Shown here: positions 11,366 through 19,988 of the stretch, piece after piece
How positions within the stretch are numbered: the first letter of the stretch is position 1
How the letters are laid out: each line of letters opens with the position of its first letter
Origin: Staphylococcus arlettae
Lineage (GTDB): Bacteria > Bacillota > Bacilli > Staphylococcales > Staphylococcaceae
Direction: 5' to 3'
NCBI RefSeq assembly: GCF_002902345.1
Contig: NZ_PPQB01000010.1
Location: 381,525 to 445,524 of the forward strand
Length of the DNA stretch: 64,000 nt
Translations under genes and position numbers: made by a program
Notes under the pieces: generated by a model
What the model was told of the DNA's origin: nothing
Databases searched by the model: none
What the model saw: only the letters and a program-made list of their open reading frames with translations

Positions 11366-12667
11366 ATGTCGTTTCTAAAAAAACACGCCGAAATATTATA
11401 TAGTTATGTTATCGGCATAGTTTCACTTTTTATGGGGATAATTATACTCATCAATTTACCATTAATAGAGAAATTAAATGGTAAAGGTAAAGTAGAATTA
11501 CATATCCATAATGTGTGGGATTTTTTCAACGCTTTTTTTAGTGAAATTATAAGAGTAGTTAGTAATTATATAGGCAATTTCCCAATTATAAGTGCGATTG
11601 TAATTATCCTATTTGGCTTATTAGTAATTGGGTTAGGGTGGACGTTGTATCGTACAACTCAGTATGATTATGATATTTCGATTTTCTTTTTAGTAGTAGG
11701 AATATTATATTTTTTAATAACACTCGTTTTAATGACGCAAGTATATAGCTTTTTTGCAATTTTATTTATTTTCCCTTTTATAATTCATATTGGTTATATC
11801 GTATATAAAGATGAATTATATACACACAATAGAAAATATCATTATTTATGGATTATTTTTAGTTATGGGATAGTATATTTGCTAACGCAATTAGTGCTAT
11901 ATAGCAGAATTGAAAGTGATGAAATTTTAACAATTGATATATTAAGTATTAACGTATTCTTCTTAATTATGTGGTTGCTTGGACAAATGTCTATTTGGAA
12001 TTTCTTATTCTTAAGAAGAGCTTTACCTTTAACTAAGCAAGAACTTGGTGAGGAAGAGCCTGAGCTTTCTAGAACAAGTAAAGATTCTATGTCTAACCAA
12101 ACTAAAATTCATTGGAAAAATATTCAAGATCGTACGACAGAGTTCACACGCAAAACACGTCGTAGTGTAGATATGGAAAAAATACGTAATAAAAAAGATA
12201 AATTTGTGAAGAAATGGAAAGACATCATCGATATTCAAGAGGACGATGTACCAAATTGGATGAAAAAGCCTAAATGGCTAAAAACAGTTTATGTAGAATT
12301 GTTCTGCGGTGCATTCCTTTTATTCTTTACACTTATCGAATTTAATAATAGAAATAGTTTGTTTGTGTCAGGTGATTGGGAAATCTCACAAACACAATAT
12401 GTAATAGAATGGATTACCTTGTTACTGTTAATGTTAATTATGATAGCGTATATTCTTACAACATTGACTAATTATTTAAGAAATAAATTCTATTATATTC
12501 AGTTATTTATGATTAGTATTTTATTCTTCAAGTTATTAACTGAATTCGCCAATATTATGGTGCATGGTTTACTATTATCTATTTTTATCACGCCATTATT
12601 ATTCTTAATGTTGATTGCAGTAACAGTTGCATTCGTCATCAAATTGCGTGAACGTAAACAAGAATAA
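11366..12667 (+). CDS. auxA: Polytopic membrane protein AuxA (lipoteichoic acid stability / beta-lactam auxiliary factor)
   Basis: Position (directly beyond ykoE) and topology match the S. aureus gene called auxA, whose loss destabilises lipoteichoic acid and sensitises cells to beta-lactams; this assignment rests on synteny and memory of the family. The chosen ATG at 11366 has GAGGTG just upstream; the longer frame from 11234 lacks a site. The 433-residue protein has about seven hydrophobic segments in the first half, a long basic/acidic cytoplasmic stretch around residues 215-310, then four more segments and a short R-E-R-K-Q-E tail. No catalytic motif is visible. A terminator follows. Confidence 0.72.
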   Translation: MSFLKKHAEILYSYVIGIVSLFMGIIILINLPLIEKLNGKGKVELHIHNVWDFFNAFFSEIIRVVSNYIGNFPIISAIVIILFGLLVIGLGWTLYRTTQYDYDISIFFLVVGILYFLITLVLMTQVYSFFAILFIFPFIIHIGYIVYKDELYTHNRKYHYLWIIFSYGIVYLLTQLVLYSRIESDEILTIDILSINVFFLIMWLLGQMSIWNFLFLRRALPLTKQELGEEEPELSRTSKDSMSNQTKIHWKNIQDRTTEFTRKTRRSVDMEKIRNKKDKFVKKWKDIIDIQEDDVPNWMKKPKWLKTVYVELFCGAFLLFFTLIEFNNRNSLFVSGDWEISQTQYVIEWITLLLLMLIMIAYILTTLTNYLRNKFYYIQLFMISILFFKLLTEFANIMVHGLLLSIFITPLLFLMLIAVTVAFVIKLRERKQE

Positions 12668-12704
12668 ATAAAATAACTATACTTGAAAGATAGCTTCAAA
12701 ACAT

Positions 12705-12743
12705 AAACAAGCCTTAGGCAACAGTTCGCCTAAGGCTTGTTTT
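12705..12743 (+). terminator. Terminator after auxA
   Basis: Long perfect-looking stem (AACAAGCCTTAGGC with GCCTAAGGCTTGTT) followed by a short T run, 37 bases past the auxA stop. Confidence 0.85.
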
Positions 12744-12835
12744 ATTTATCGTTATTGGATGATTTTATTAAATAACAGTGGTTTCCATTAGCCACATCGT
12801 CATTTTTAAATATTAATAACAGTAAAAATTAGCTT

Positions 12836-12905
12836 GGAATAGTACTAGCCGAAGACTACAGGCTGAGGCAATGCGTGCGTATAGCGTGCACAAAAACTGC
12901 TAACA
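12836..12905 (+). repeat. Dispersed GC-rich intergenic repeat, copy 1 (diverged)
   Basis: Shares GGCTGAGGCA, AGCGTGCACAAAAACTGC and the flanking alignment with copies at 14035 and 48584. The central part is changed (ATGCGTGCGTATAG instead of GTGCCCGCGGAA). It lies between the auxA terminator and the 3' end of the symporter gene. Confidence 0.75.
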
Positions 12906-12957
12906 ATGTGTCTACTTTCATTGCCATATTGTCCTATAACATTGCTAAATCAACAAA

Positions 12958-13896
12958 CTAAATATACTGTTTTTGATATTTATCTAAGACTTTTGCGAAT
13001 AAAGAAGCTAAAACTTGTTGGAAAAGCATACAAAATACAACAGGCATGGCAACTTTTTTAGGGAAATACGTTACAGCAATTATTATGCCGATTGGTATGT
13101 TTCTCATGCCTCCAATCAGTACTAACGTTGTAGTGATTATAGTATTTTTGAAAAGTATGTGGCTTAGTATTAAGGCTAGAGCATATCCTATTGCTGCTAA
13201 GAAGAAAACCATTAATATAATGGCTAATAAATTCCAAGTGAAATTTGTAACATATGGAGTTACGGCGCTACTATTAATAATTACTATTGCGAAAAAGCTT
13301 AATTTTGAAAATGGTGCTAAAGTAACATTAAGTTTAGATGATTTGTTTTTTAAAAATTCATTTACTAATATTCCGAATATTGAGGGAATAACAATCATTA
13401 AAATTAAACCTTTTAGGATTGAAATAGTATCTATATTTATGGATTCTCCAACTAGTACATAAAGTAAGGTAGGTAAAATGATGGGTGCTAGTAGAGTGTC
13501 AATCAAGATGATTGAGAGACCTAATGGAAAATCTCCTTTGCATATATTAATCCAAATAATACTTGTAACGCCTGTAGGGATAGCTACAGATATTACAAAA
13601 CCTATTGTAAGTAAATGATCGTTAAAAACTGTTTGAGTTAAAAAATATGCCCAAACAGGCATGAGGATATGTAAAAAAGCGATACTAAAAAGAATAATAA
13701 ATGGGTGTTTGATAAACACTTTGATATCTTTAAATCTCATAGTTAGACTTCCAGCAAAAGTCATAAAAGCAAATAGCCAAGGAACTACAAAAAGTAACTG
13801 TTCTCCAATGAAATGAAAAAGAATGCCAATTACAACACAAAAAGGAGTCAGTATGGGCATCAGTTTTTGTAGTTTTTTATTAATTATATCTACCAT
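12958..13896 (-). CDS. Bile acid:sodium symporter (BASS) family transporter
   Basis: 312 residues with nine to ten hydrophobic segments and the family-like motifs A-I-P-T-G-V-T-S near residue 105 and G-M-R-N-I-P-I-G near 265, where the SBF/BASS fold has its crossed helices and sodium sites. It probably imports or exports an organic anion with Na+; the substrate cannot be inferred. The ATG follows GGGGGA. It is monocistronic and sits between two copies of a dispersed repeat in the same orientation, while neighbours on both sides are conserved core genes, which suggests a movable or lineage-variable insertion. Confidence 0.8.
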   Translation of the reverse strand: MVDIINKKLQKLMPILTPFCVVIGILFHFIGEQLLFVVPWLFAFMTFAGSLTMRFKDIKVFIKHPFIILFSIAFLHILMPVWAYFLTQTVFNDHLLTIGFVISVAIPTGVTSIIWINICKGDFPLGLSIILIDTLLAPIILPTLLYVLVGESINIDTISILKGLILMIVIPSIFGILVNEFLKNKSSKLNVTLAPFSKLSFFAIVIINSSAVTPYVTNFTWNLLAIILMVFFLAAIGYALALILSHILFKNTIITTTLVLIGGMRNIPIGIIIAVTYFPKKVAMPVVFCMLFQQVLASLFAKVLDKYQKQYI

Positions 13897-14217
13897 AGTA
13901 TATTTATCCCCCTTTGCTATACACTTATAGTATTAGGAAATTCATTTAGAAATAGCAATCATTTCAAATTCTCTCTTTTATCAATAGATTTATTTTAACA
14001 TACAATATTAGCAGTAATTTGGGTAGACTCTTGCGGGAACAGCACTCGCCGCAAATTACATGGTGAGGCAGTGCCCGCGGAAAGCGAGCACAAAAACTGC
14101 TAATAAAAAGGGGGATTTGGCGATAGTTTTTAATTTTTTGCTATATCTACTTTAATTACCATGCTAAAATAGTAACTGCTAAATTAAATAATAATAGTAG
14201 GAAGGTTGGCATCACAT
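13897..14217. other. Divergent intergenic region holding repeat copy 2
   Basis: 321 bases between two divergent genes. Contains the GGGGGA ribosome site of the symporter at its left edge, the dispersed repeat in the middle, and GGAAGG close to the methyltransferase start. No credible ORF. Promoters must lie here but I could not pick a convincing pair of boxes. Confidence 0.6.
14035..14105 (+). repeat. Dispersed GC-rich intergenic repeat, copy 2
   Basis: Best-preserved copy. GCGG and GCACT in the left half can pair with AGTGC and CCGC in the right half to make a bulged hairpin; the right end is GAGCACAAAAACTGC. Aligns over about 70 bases with copy 1 and over about 50 with copy 3. It lies upstream of both the symporter (minus) and the methyltransferase (plus). 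Confidence 0.8.
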
Positions 14218-15387
14218 ATGAAAACTGCCACTTTAAATAAAGGCAAGGAAACTAAGTATAAAAATCAATATCCTTTAATTGATGAAGAAGATATATACAA
14301 TCACGACCATTTGAAAGAAGGAGATTTGTTTTATTTAGTCACTGAACAAGGCACATACATTGCTACATGTTATGTAGGAAGACAGCATAAAGGACTTGGA
14401 TGGGTATTATCTTATGACCAACAACAAAATATTGATATTGCATTTTTTGAAAAGCTATTTACACTCGCTAAAGAAGATAGAACTTACTTTTATAATTTAG
14501 AAGGTACGAATGCATTTAGATTATTTAATAGTGAAGGTGACGGTGTAGGTGGACTTACTATAGATAATTATAATGGCCATTTATTAATACAGTGGTACTC
14601 TAAAGGTATTTATAAATTTAAATATTTAATCTTACAAGCGATACAAAATGTATTTCAATACACATCAATTTTTGAAAAAATGAGATTTAAAGATACTGAT
14701 TTCGAGGGTGGCTTTGTAACTGGAGAAGCGCCTGAATTTCCAATCGTTATAGAAGAAAACTTCGCATTTTATAATGTTAATTTAAATGATGGACTAATGA
14801 CGGGTATCTTTTTAGATCAAAAAGAAGTACGTAAGAAATTACGTGATCAATTTGCGTCAAATAACAAGGTGTTGAATTTATTTAGTTATACTGGAGCATT
14901 TTCAGTTATATCAGCACCAATTGCCGAACAAACTACAAGTGTCGATTTAGCCAATCGTTCCCGTAGTTTAACTGAAGAGAACTTCGGCTTAAATAGCATT
15001 GATCCGAAATCACAATATATTTACGTAATGGATACATTTGATTTTTATAGTTATGCCGAACGTCATCAATTGTTATACGATACGATTGTTATCGATCCAC
15101 CAAGCTTTGCACGTAATAAAAAGAAAACATTTTCTGTAATGAAAGATTATGACAAGTTAATTGATGGCGCTTTAAATATTCTAGCACCACAAGGTACATT
15201 ACTATTATGTACCAATAATAGTGCATATTCATTAAAATCCTTTAAAAATACTGTTAAAAAGACATTAGAAGATGCTGATGTGGATTATGACATTGTAGAA
15301 GTTATGGGCTTACCTAAAGACTTTAAAACACATCCACATTACAAGCCATCTAAATATTTAAAAGCAATTTTTGTACAAGTTAAATAA
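14218..15387 (+). CDS. Class I rRNA large subunit methyltransferase, RlmI-like
   Basis: Predicted SAM-dependent cytosine-5 rRNA methyltransferase of the RlmI/RlmK type. 389 residues: an N-terminal PUA-like part (to about 75), an RNA-binding linker, and a Rossmann domain with the SAM loop LNLFSYTGAFS near residue 222 and the catalytic-region motif IDPPSFARNKK near 300. The ATG at 14218 is preferred; a TTG at 14206 abuts the GGAAGG ribosome site and is too close. The exact target base is inferred from family only. Confidence 0.85.
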   Translation: MKTATLNKGKETKYKNQYPLIDEEDIYNHDHLKEGDLFYLVTEQGTYIATCYVGRQHKGLGWVLSYDQQQNIDIAFFEKLFTLAKEDRTYFYNLEGTNAFRLFNSEGDGVGGLTIDNYNGHLLIQWYSKGIYKFKYLILQAIQNVFQYTSIFEKMRFKDTDFEGGFVTGEAPEFPIVIEENFAFYNVNLNDGLMTGIFLDQKEVRKKLRDQFASNNKVLNLFSYTGAFSVISAPIAEQTTSVDLANRSRSLTEENFGLNSIDPKSQYIYVMDTFDFYSYAERHQLLYDTIVIDPPSFARNKKKTFSVMKDYDKLIDGALNILAPQGTLLLCTNNSAYSLKSFKNTVKKTLEDADVDYDIVEVMGLPKDFKTHPHYKPSKYLKAIFVQVK

Positions 15388-15447
15388 AATCAGTGAAAAT
15401 AGGGTAATTATGTTATTGAATGCAATATATTTGAGGAGTGAATTAAA

Positions 15448-15990
15448 GTGAGCATAAAAAACAAAATTACGAATAATTTAACTAATAAAGTCGGAAATAA
15501 AGTTTTAGATATTGAAGAAATTAAACAAAAAAGTAATATACCAACAACGCAACAAGAAATAGCAGATAGACGTGATCGTGCTATGGCTTTAGTCAGAAAA
15601 AAATCATTATTATCTTCTGGAGCTAGTGTGGTACCAATTCCTGGATTAGGGTTTAGTGTAGATTTAAAACTCATGAAAGATATTATAGAAGATGTGAATA
15701 AGATTTATGGTTTAGATCATAAGCAAGTAAATTCGATGGGTGACGATATAAAAGAACGTATTTATACCACTGCAGCAATTCAAGGAAGTCAATTTGTTGG
15801 CAAAAAAGTGTCTAATGCGATATTAAAAGTAGTGATTAGAGATGTTGCTAAACGAACTGCAGCGAAACAAACAAAATGGTTCCCTATAGTTGGACAAGCT
15901 ATTTCTGCTTCAATAAGTTATTATTTAATGAAGAAAATCGGTGACGATCATATTGAAAAATGTGAAAAGGTTGCCCAATCTTTAGTCTAA
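15448..15990 (+). CDS. Conserved hypothetical protein with glycine-rich hydrophobic motif (DUF697/EcsC-like)
   Basis: 180 residues. A charged N-terminal helix is followed by S-S-G-A-S-V-V-P-I-P-G-L-G-F-S-V-D-L near residues 52-70, a pattern seen in membrane-associated GTPase C-terminal domains and EcsC-like proteins, and a second Gly/Ala-rich segment Q-A-I-S-A-S-I-S-Y near 150. No GTPase motifs are present. GAGGAG precedes the GTG start. It stands alone between the methyltransferase and ptsH. Function unknown; peripheral membrane association is a guess. Confidence 0.7.
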   Translation: MSIKNKITNNLTNKVGNKVLDIEEIKQKSNIPTTQQEIADRRDRAMALVRKKSLLSSGASVVPIPGLGFSVDLKLMKDIIEDVNKIYGLDHKQVNSMGDDIKERIYTTAAIQGSQFVGKKVSNAILKVVIRDVAKRTAAKQTKWFPIVGQAISASISYYLMKKIGDDHIEKCEKVAQSLV

Positions 15991-16003
15991 AAAATAAATA
16001 AAA

Positions 16004-16019
16004 TTGCAGCGTTTTCACA
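16004..16019 (-). promoter_or_regulatory. Weak candidate CcpA cre site upstream of ptsHI
   Basis: The minus strand reads TGTGAAAACGCTGCAA, which resembles the cre consensus TGNAANCGNNNNCA with a mismatch in the last half. It lies about 150 bases before ptsH. Plausible because ptsHI and CcpA act in one circuit, but not convincing alone. Confidence 0.3.
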
Positions 16020-16032
16020 AATTGGCTAAAAT

Positions 16033-16060
16033 ATCCCTAGATATTATCATATCTAGGGAT
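16033..16060 (+). other. Stem-loop between the hypothetical gene and ptsH
   Basis: Perfect 12-bp inverted repeat (ATCCCTAGATAT with ATATCTAGGGAT) around a four-base loop. No T run follows on the plus strand, so it is either a weak terminator or an mRNA-stabilising hairpin. Confidence 0.6.
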
Positions 16061-16166
16061 TAACGAATTGAATTTATAAATATAATTTGGTAATGTAAAT
16101 ATATAAAACTTTGTTAGGTTTTATAATAAACTAACGATTCTAACTATACGAAGGAGATATCATATT

Positions 16167-16433
16167 ATGGAACAAAATTCATATGTAATTATTGACGAAA
16201 CGGGGATTCATGCACGCCCAGCAACAATGCTTGTTCAAACAGCATCAAAATTTGATTCAGATATTCAATTAGAATACAACGGTAAAAAAGTTAACTTGAA
16301 ATCTATTATGGGTGTTATGAGCTTAGGTGTAGGTAAAGATGCAGAGATCACTATCTATGCTGACGGTAGCGATGAAACTGATGCAATTACAGCAATCACT
16401 GAAGTGTTATCAAAAGAAGGATTAACTAAATAA
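16167..16433 (+). CDS. ptsH: Phosphocarrier protein HPr
   Basis: Carries phosphate from Enzyme I to sugar-specific EIIA domains and, phosphorylated on Ser46, acts as CcpA corepressor. 88 residues with the His15 active site (G-I-H-A-R-P-A) and the Ser46 regulatory segment [18 protein letters not shown] gives a strong ribosome site. Only one base separates its stop from the ptsI start. Confidence 0.98.
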   Translation: MEQNSYVIIDETGIHARPATMLVQTASKFDSDIQLEYNGKKVNLKSIMGVMSLGVGKDAEITIYADGSDETDAITAITEVLSKEGLTK

Positions 16434-16434
16434 T

Positions 16435-18150
16435 ATGCCAAACTATATTAAAGGTATCGCTGCATCAGATGGTGTAGCTATTGCGAGAGCATACTTATTA
16501 GTTGAACCTGATTTATCATTTGATAACAATAAAGTGTCAGATGTAAATGCAGAAGTCGAAAAGTTTCAAAATGCTATCAATACATCCAAAATCGAATTAA
16601 CTAAAATTAGAAATAATGCTGAGCAAAATCTTGGTGCTGATAAAGCAGCGATTTTTGATGCACATTTATTAGTATTAGATGATCCAGAGTTAATTCAACC
16701 AATAGAAGAAAAAATTAATAATGAACAAGTTAACGCACCAACAGCTTTAACTGAAGTAACGGATCAGTTCATTACTATCTTTGATTCGATGGATAATGAA
16801 TACATGAAAGAGCGTGCAGCTGATATTCGTGACGTAAGAAAGCGTGTACTAGCTAATCTTTTAGGCGTAGAATTACCCAATCCTAGTATGATCGATGAAA
16901 GCGTTGTTATAATTGGTAATGATTTGACACCATCTGATACAGCGCAGTTAAACAAAGAATTTGTACAAGGATTTGTAACAAACATTGGGGGAAGAACGTC
17001 ACATTCAGCAATTATGAGCCGTTCTTTAGAAATCCCTGCTGTTGTTGGTTCAAAAACAATAACAGACGAAGTAAACCAAGGTGATATGGTTATTGTAGAC
17101 GGTTTAACTGGGGAAGTAATTGTTGATCCTACAAGTGATGAAGTGATCGCTTATGAAAATAAACGTGAACGTTTCTTTGAAGATAAAAAAGAATTACAAA
17201 AATTGCGTGATGAAGAAACGGTTACTGTAGATGGTGTCCATGCAGAATTAGCTGCAAATATTGGTACGCCAAATGATCTTTCTGGTGTAATAGAAAATGG
17301 TGCGGAAGGTATTGGTTTATATCGTACTGAATTTTTATACATGGGTAGAGATCAGTTACCTACAGAAGATGAACAATTTGAAGCATATAAAGAAGTTATC
17401 CAATCAATGGATGGTAAACGTGTCGTAGTACGTACATTAGATATAGGTGGAGATAAAGAACTACCATATTTAGATTTACCTGATGAAATGAATCCATTCT
17501 TAGGCTATCGTGCTATCAGATTATGTTTAGATCAACCTGAAATTTTCAGACCACAATTGCGTGCTTTGCTACGTGCATCTGTTTACGGTAAATTAAATAT
17601 TATGTTCCCAATGGTTGCTACAATTCAAGAATTCCGTGATGCTAAAGCAATCTTATTAGAAGAGAAAGAGAATTTAACAAATGAAGGTGTAGATGTTTCA
17701 GATGATATTGAAATCGGTATCATGGTCGAAATTCCTTCAACAGCAGCTTTAGCAGATGTTTTTGCTAAAGAAGTTGATTTCTTCAGTATTGGAACAAATG
17801 ATTTAATACAATATACTATGGCAGCAGATAGAATGTCTGAACGTGTGTCATACTTGTACCAACCTTACAATCCTGCTATTTTACGTTTAGTAAAACAAGT
17901 GATTGAAGCTTCTCATAAAGAGAATAAATGGACAGGTATGTGCGGTGAAATGGCTGGAGACGAAACTGCTATTCCAATTTTATTAGGTTTAGGCTTAGAT
18001 GAATTTTCTATGAGTGCGTCTTCTGTATTAAAAGCACGTAGACAAATTAAAGGTTTAAGTAAAAATGAAATGAACGAATTAGCTGAACGTGCCATTGATT
18101 GTGCAACAACAGAAGAAGTTGAAGCATTAGTACGTGAATATTCGAAATAA
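16435..18150 (+). CDS. ptsI: PTS Enzyme I (phosphoenolpyruvate-protein phosphotransferase)
   Basis: Starts the PTS relay by moving phosphate from PEP to HPr. 571 residues: the HPr-binding helical domain, the swivelling phosphohistidine domain with [12 protein letters not shown] (catalytic His near 190), and a C-terminal PEP-binding TIM barrel with [11 protein letters not shown] and catalytic Cys in TGMCGEMAG near 502. It is translated directly after ptsH and ends at a strong bidirectional terminator. Confidence 0.98.
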   Translation: MPNYIKGIAASDGVAIARAYLLVEPDLSFDNNKVSDVNAEVEKFQNAINTSKIELTKIRNNAEQNLGADKAAIFDAHLLVLDDPELIQPIEEKINNEQVNAPTALTEVTDQFITIFDSMDNEYMKERAADIRDVRKRVLANLLGVELPNPSMIDESVVIIGNDLTPSDTAQLNKEFVQGFVTNIGGRTSHSAIMSRSLEIPAVVGSKTITDEVNQGDMVIVDGLTGEVIVDPTSDEVIAYENKRERFFEDKKELQKLRDEETVTVDGVHAELAANIGTPNDLSGVIENGAEGIGLYRTEFLYMGRDQLPTEDEQFEAYKEVIQSMDGKRVVVRTLDIGGDKELPYLDLPDEMNPFLGYRAIRLCLDQPEIFRPQLRALLRASVYGKLNIMFPMVATIQEFRDAKAILLEEKENLTNEGVDVSDDIEIGIMVEIPSTAALADVFAKEVDFFSIGTNDLIQYTMAADRMSERVSYLYQPYNPAILRLVKQVIEASHKENKWTGMCGEMAGDETAIPILLGLGLDEFSMSASSVLKARRQIKGLSKNEMNELAERAIDCATTEEVEALVREYSK

Positions 18151-18151
18151 C

Positions 18152-18193
18152 AAAAAAGTTTATTAAGCGATTATCGCTTAATAAACTTTTTTT
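18152..18193. terminator. Bidirectional terminator between ptsI and the glutaredoxin-like gene
   Basis: AAAAGTTTATTAAGCGA pairs with TCGCTTAATAAACTTTT; A and T runs flank both sides, so it serves the convergent genes on either strand. Confidence 0.9.
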
Positions 18194-18199
18194 GTATTT

Positions 18200-18436
18200 T
18201 TAAGAATTTAGAGATAAAGTATTATTTATTTTATCCATGTCGATTTGATACATTGGTTCATTATCTAATAAAATAAAAGGAGTTGCGAACGCATCATAAT
18301 CCATCATTTCATGTTTATATTGACTATTTTGATTGATATTTTTTTCGATATAACTAATGTTATGCTCGGATAAATAATTTTTAATAAACGTACATGGTGG
18401 ACATTCATGTTGTGTATAAATTATAATTTCAGTCAA
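18200..18436 (-). CDS. Glutaredoxin/NrdH-like thiol-disulfide protein
   Basis: Small thioredoxin-fold redox protein, 78 residues from a TTG start at 18436 that has AAGGATG seven bases upstream; the longer frame to 18457 has no site. I-I-I-Y-T-Q-H-E-C-P-P-C-T holds the CXXC active site (Cys11, Cys14), and A-T-P-F-I is the cis-Pro loop. NrdH usually has C-M/V-Q-C, so the C-P-P-C variant makes the partner uncertain: ribonucleotide reductase or general disulfide reduction. It stands alone, divergent from cydAB. Confidence 0.75.
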   Translation of the reverse strand: MTEIIIYTQHECPPCTFIKNYLSEHNISYIEKNINQNSQYKHEMMDYDAFATPFILLDNEPMYQIDMDKINNTLSLNS

Positions 18437-18516
18437 AGCTCTACATCCTTTCCACAAGTATTTAGTTCATAATATATAGATGATACTAGAAAAATTCAAC
18501 TTTGTGAATGGTCTGT

Positions 18517-18539
18517 GACAAGTCATTAATTTGTCACTA
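18517..18539. promoter_or_regulatory. Inverted repeat upstream of cydA (possible second redox-regulator site)
   Basis: GTGACAA and TTGTCAC are separated by nine bases; a TTGTGAA half-site lies immediately upstream at 18504. The half-sites resemble the Rex TTGTGA/TCACAA halves but spacing differs. It lies 43 bases upstream of the putative -10 of cydA. Confidence 0.4.
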
Positions 18540-18581
18540 TTATTTTCATTCTAAAATATTTCATCTTTTTAGCACGCGCGA

Positions 18582-18587
18582 TATAAT
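18582..18587 (+). promoter_or_regulatory. Putative -10 box of cydAB
   Basis: TATAAT ten bases upstream of the Rex-type operator. No clear -35 hexamer lies at standard spacing, which fits a promoter needing an activator or simply a weak one. Confidence 0.5.
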
Positions 18588-18596
18588 AAATAGACG

Positions 18597-18614
18597 TTGT
18601 GATTTTACTCACAA
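18597..18614. promoter_or_regulatory. Rex operator of cydAB
   Basis: TTGTGATTTTACTCACAA matches the staphylococcal Rex consensus TTGTGAA-W4-TTCACAA at all outer positions, with one change in each inner position. It begins ten bases after the TATAAT box, where the transcript should start, so NADH-sensing Rex would block initiation until NADH rises. Confidence 0.8.
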
Positions 18615-18635
18615 ATATAATTAAAAGGTGATGTT

Positions 18636-19988
18636 ATGGATTCAGTAGAATTAGCTAGATTTCTGACTGGTATGACTCTAGCAGTACACATAATATTTGC
18701 AACTATTGGCGTAGGTATGCCACTTATGTTTGCAATAGCAGAATTTTTAGGAATTAAAAATAAGGATCCTCATTACATGACATTAGCTAAACGGTGGTCA
18801 AAAGGATATACAATTACCGTAGCAGTTGGTGTTGTGACAGGTACAATTATAGGATTACAATTATCATTGTTATGGCCTACATTTATGCAAATAGGTGGCC
18901 ATGTTATTGCATTACCGCTCTTTTTAGAAACGTTCGCATTCTTTTTTGAAGCAATATTTCTTAGTATATATTTATACACTTGGAAAAGATTTAAAAATAG
19001 ATGGCTACATTTTCTTTTAAGTATTCCTGTTATTATTGGTGGTTCATTCTCTGCGTTATTTATAACGTCAGTAAACTCATTTATGAATACACCGGCAGGA
19101 TTCGATATGAAAGACGGGAAAATGGTCAATGTTGAACCATTAGCAGCTATGTTCAACCCGTCATTTTTAGTACGTTCTTTTCATGTTGTAGCTACAGCAC
19201 TCATGACTATGGCGTTCATTTTAGCAGCTATAGCAGCTTACAAAATATTAAAAAATAAATTTAAAAAAGATACAACATATCATGTTAAAGCATTAAAATT
19301 AACTATGGTGTTAGGGTTAGTATTTACTTTAGGATCTATGTTAGCTGGTGATTTATCTGCTAAATTCTTACATCAAGAGCAACCTGAAAAATTAGCAGCT
19401 TATGAATGGCATTTTGATTCGGAATCCAATGCAGATTTAGTCTTATTTGGTACTCTGGATGAAGAGACTCAAGAAGTGTCAGGGGCTATTAAAGTGCCTG
19501 GTATTTTAAGCTTTTTAGCCGATAACAGTTTTGATACTGAAGTAAAAGGCTTAAATGATTTTTCAAAATCAGTGACACCGCCGTTAATTGTACATTACTT
19601 CTTTGATATTATGGTCTTTTTAGGCGTTTTCTGTTTTGTAGTTTCTGGTATTTACGTGACGATGTTGTGTATTAAAAAATTAAGAAAATATCTTCATGTT
19701 AAACCGATGCTTTTTGGTATTTTACTAACAGGACCTGGTGCAATGTTAGCGATTGAGTCAGGTTGGTTCTTAACAGAGATGGGCAGACAGCCATGGATTT
19801 TAAGAGGCTATCTAAAAGTTGAACAAGCGGCAACTCAAGCGGGTGGACTGACTTTAGTTACCATTTTATTCGCAATTTTATACTTTGTCTTATTGGTAAC
19901 AACTTCATATGTACTAATCAGAATGTTTAAAGAGAAGCCCGCGTATCAAGAATTTGAAGCTATTGCTAATGAAAGAGGTGAGAAATAA
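18636..19988 (+). CDS. cydA: Cytochrome bd ubiquinol/menaquinol oxidase subunit I
   Basis: Quinol-oxidising, haem-bearing subunit of the high-affinity bd oxidase. 450 residues with about nine membrane helices. His18 (L-A-V-H-I-I-F) is the b595-type axial ligand and GRQPW near residue 385 is the family signature; the quinol loop is short, the Firmicutes type. AAAGGTG precedes the ATG. The stop overlaps cydB by one base. The Rex operator indicates induction under low oxygen, as known for staphylococci. Confidence 0.96.
   Translation: MDSVELARFLTGMTLAVHIIFATIGVGMPLMFAIAEFLGIKNKDPHYMTLAKRWSKGYTITVAVGVVTGTIIGLQLSLLWPTFMQIGGHVIALPLFLETFAFFFEAIFLSIYLYTWKRFKNRWLHFLLSIPVIIGGSFSALFITSVNSFMNTPAGFDMKDGKMVNVEPLAAMFNPSFLVRSFHVVATALMTMAFILAAIAAYKILKNKFKKDTTYHVKALKLTMVLGLVFTLGSMLAGDLSAKFLHQEQPEKLAAYEWHFDSESNADLVLFGTLDEETQEVSGAIKVPGILSFLADNSFDTEVKGLNDFSKSVTPPLIVHYFFDIMVFLGVFCFVVSGIYVTMLCIKKLRKYLHVKPMLFGILLTGPGAMLAIESGWFLTEMGRQPWILRGYLKVEQAATQAGGLTLVTILFAILYFVLLVTTSYVLIRMFKEKPAYQEFEAIANERGEK

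Noticed and set aside
13046-13462. 138-codon plus-strand ORF inside the symporter gene
   Set aside because: Complement of helices of a membrane protein, which looks hydrophobic by mirror effect; no ribosome site.
12836-14105. Composite transposon made of the two repeats
   Set aside because: No transposase, no target duplication visible, and the repeats are only about 70 bases; treated as a repeat-flanked gene instead.
16033-16060. Stem-loop taken as a full terminator
   Set aside because: No T run follows on the plus strand; recorded only as a structure.
18504-18523. TTGTGAATGGTCTGTGACAA as a proper Rex site
   Set aside because: Right half is TGACAA, not TCACAA; symmetry is poor, so only the downstream site is called Rex with confidence.
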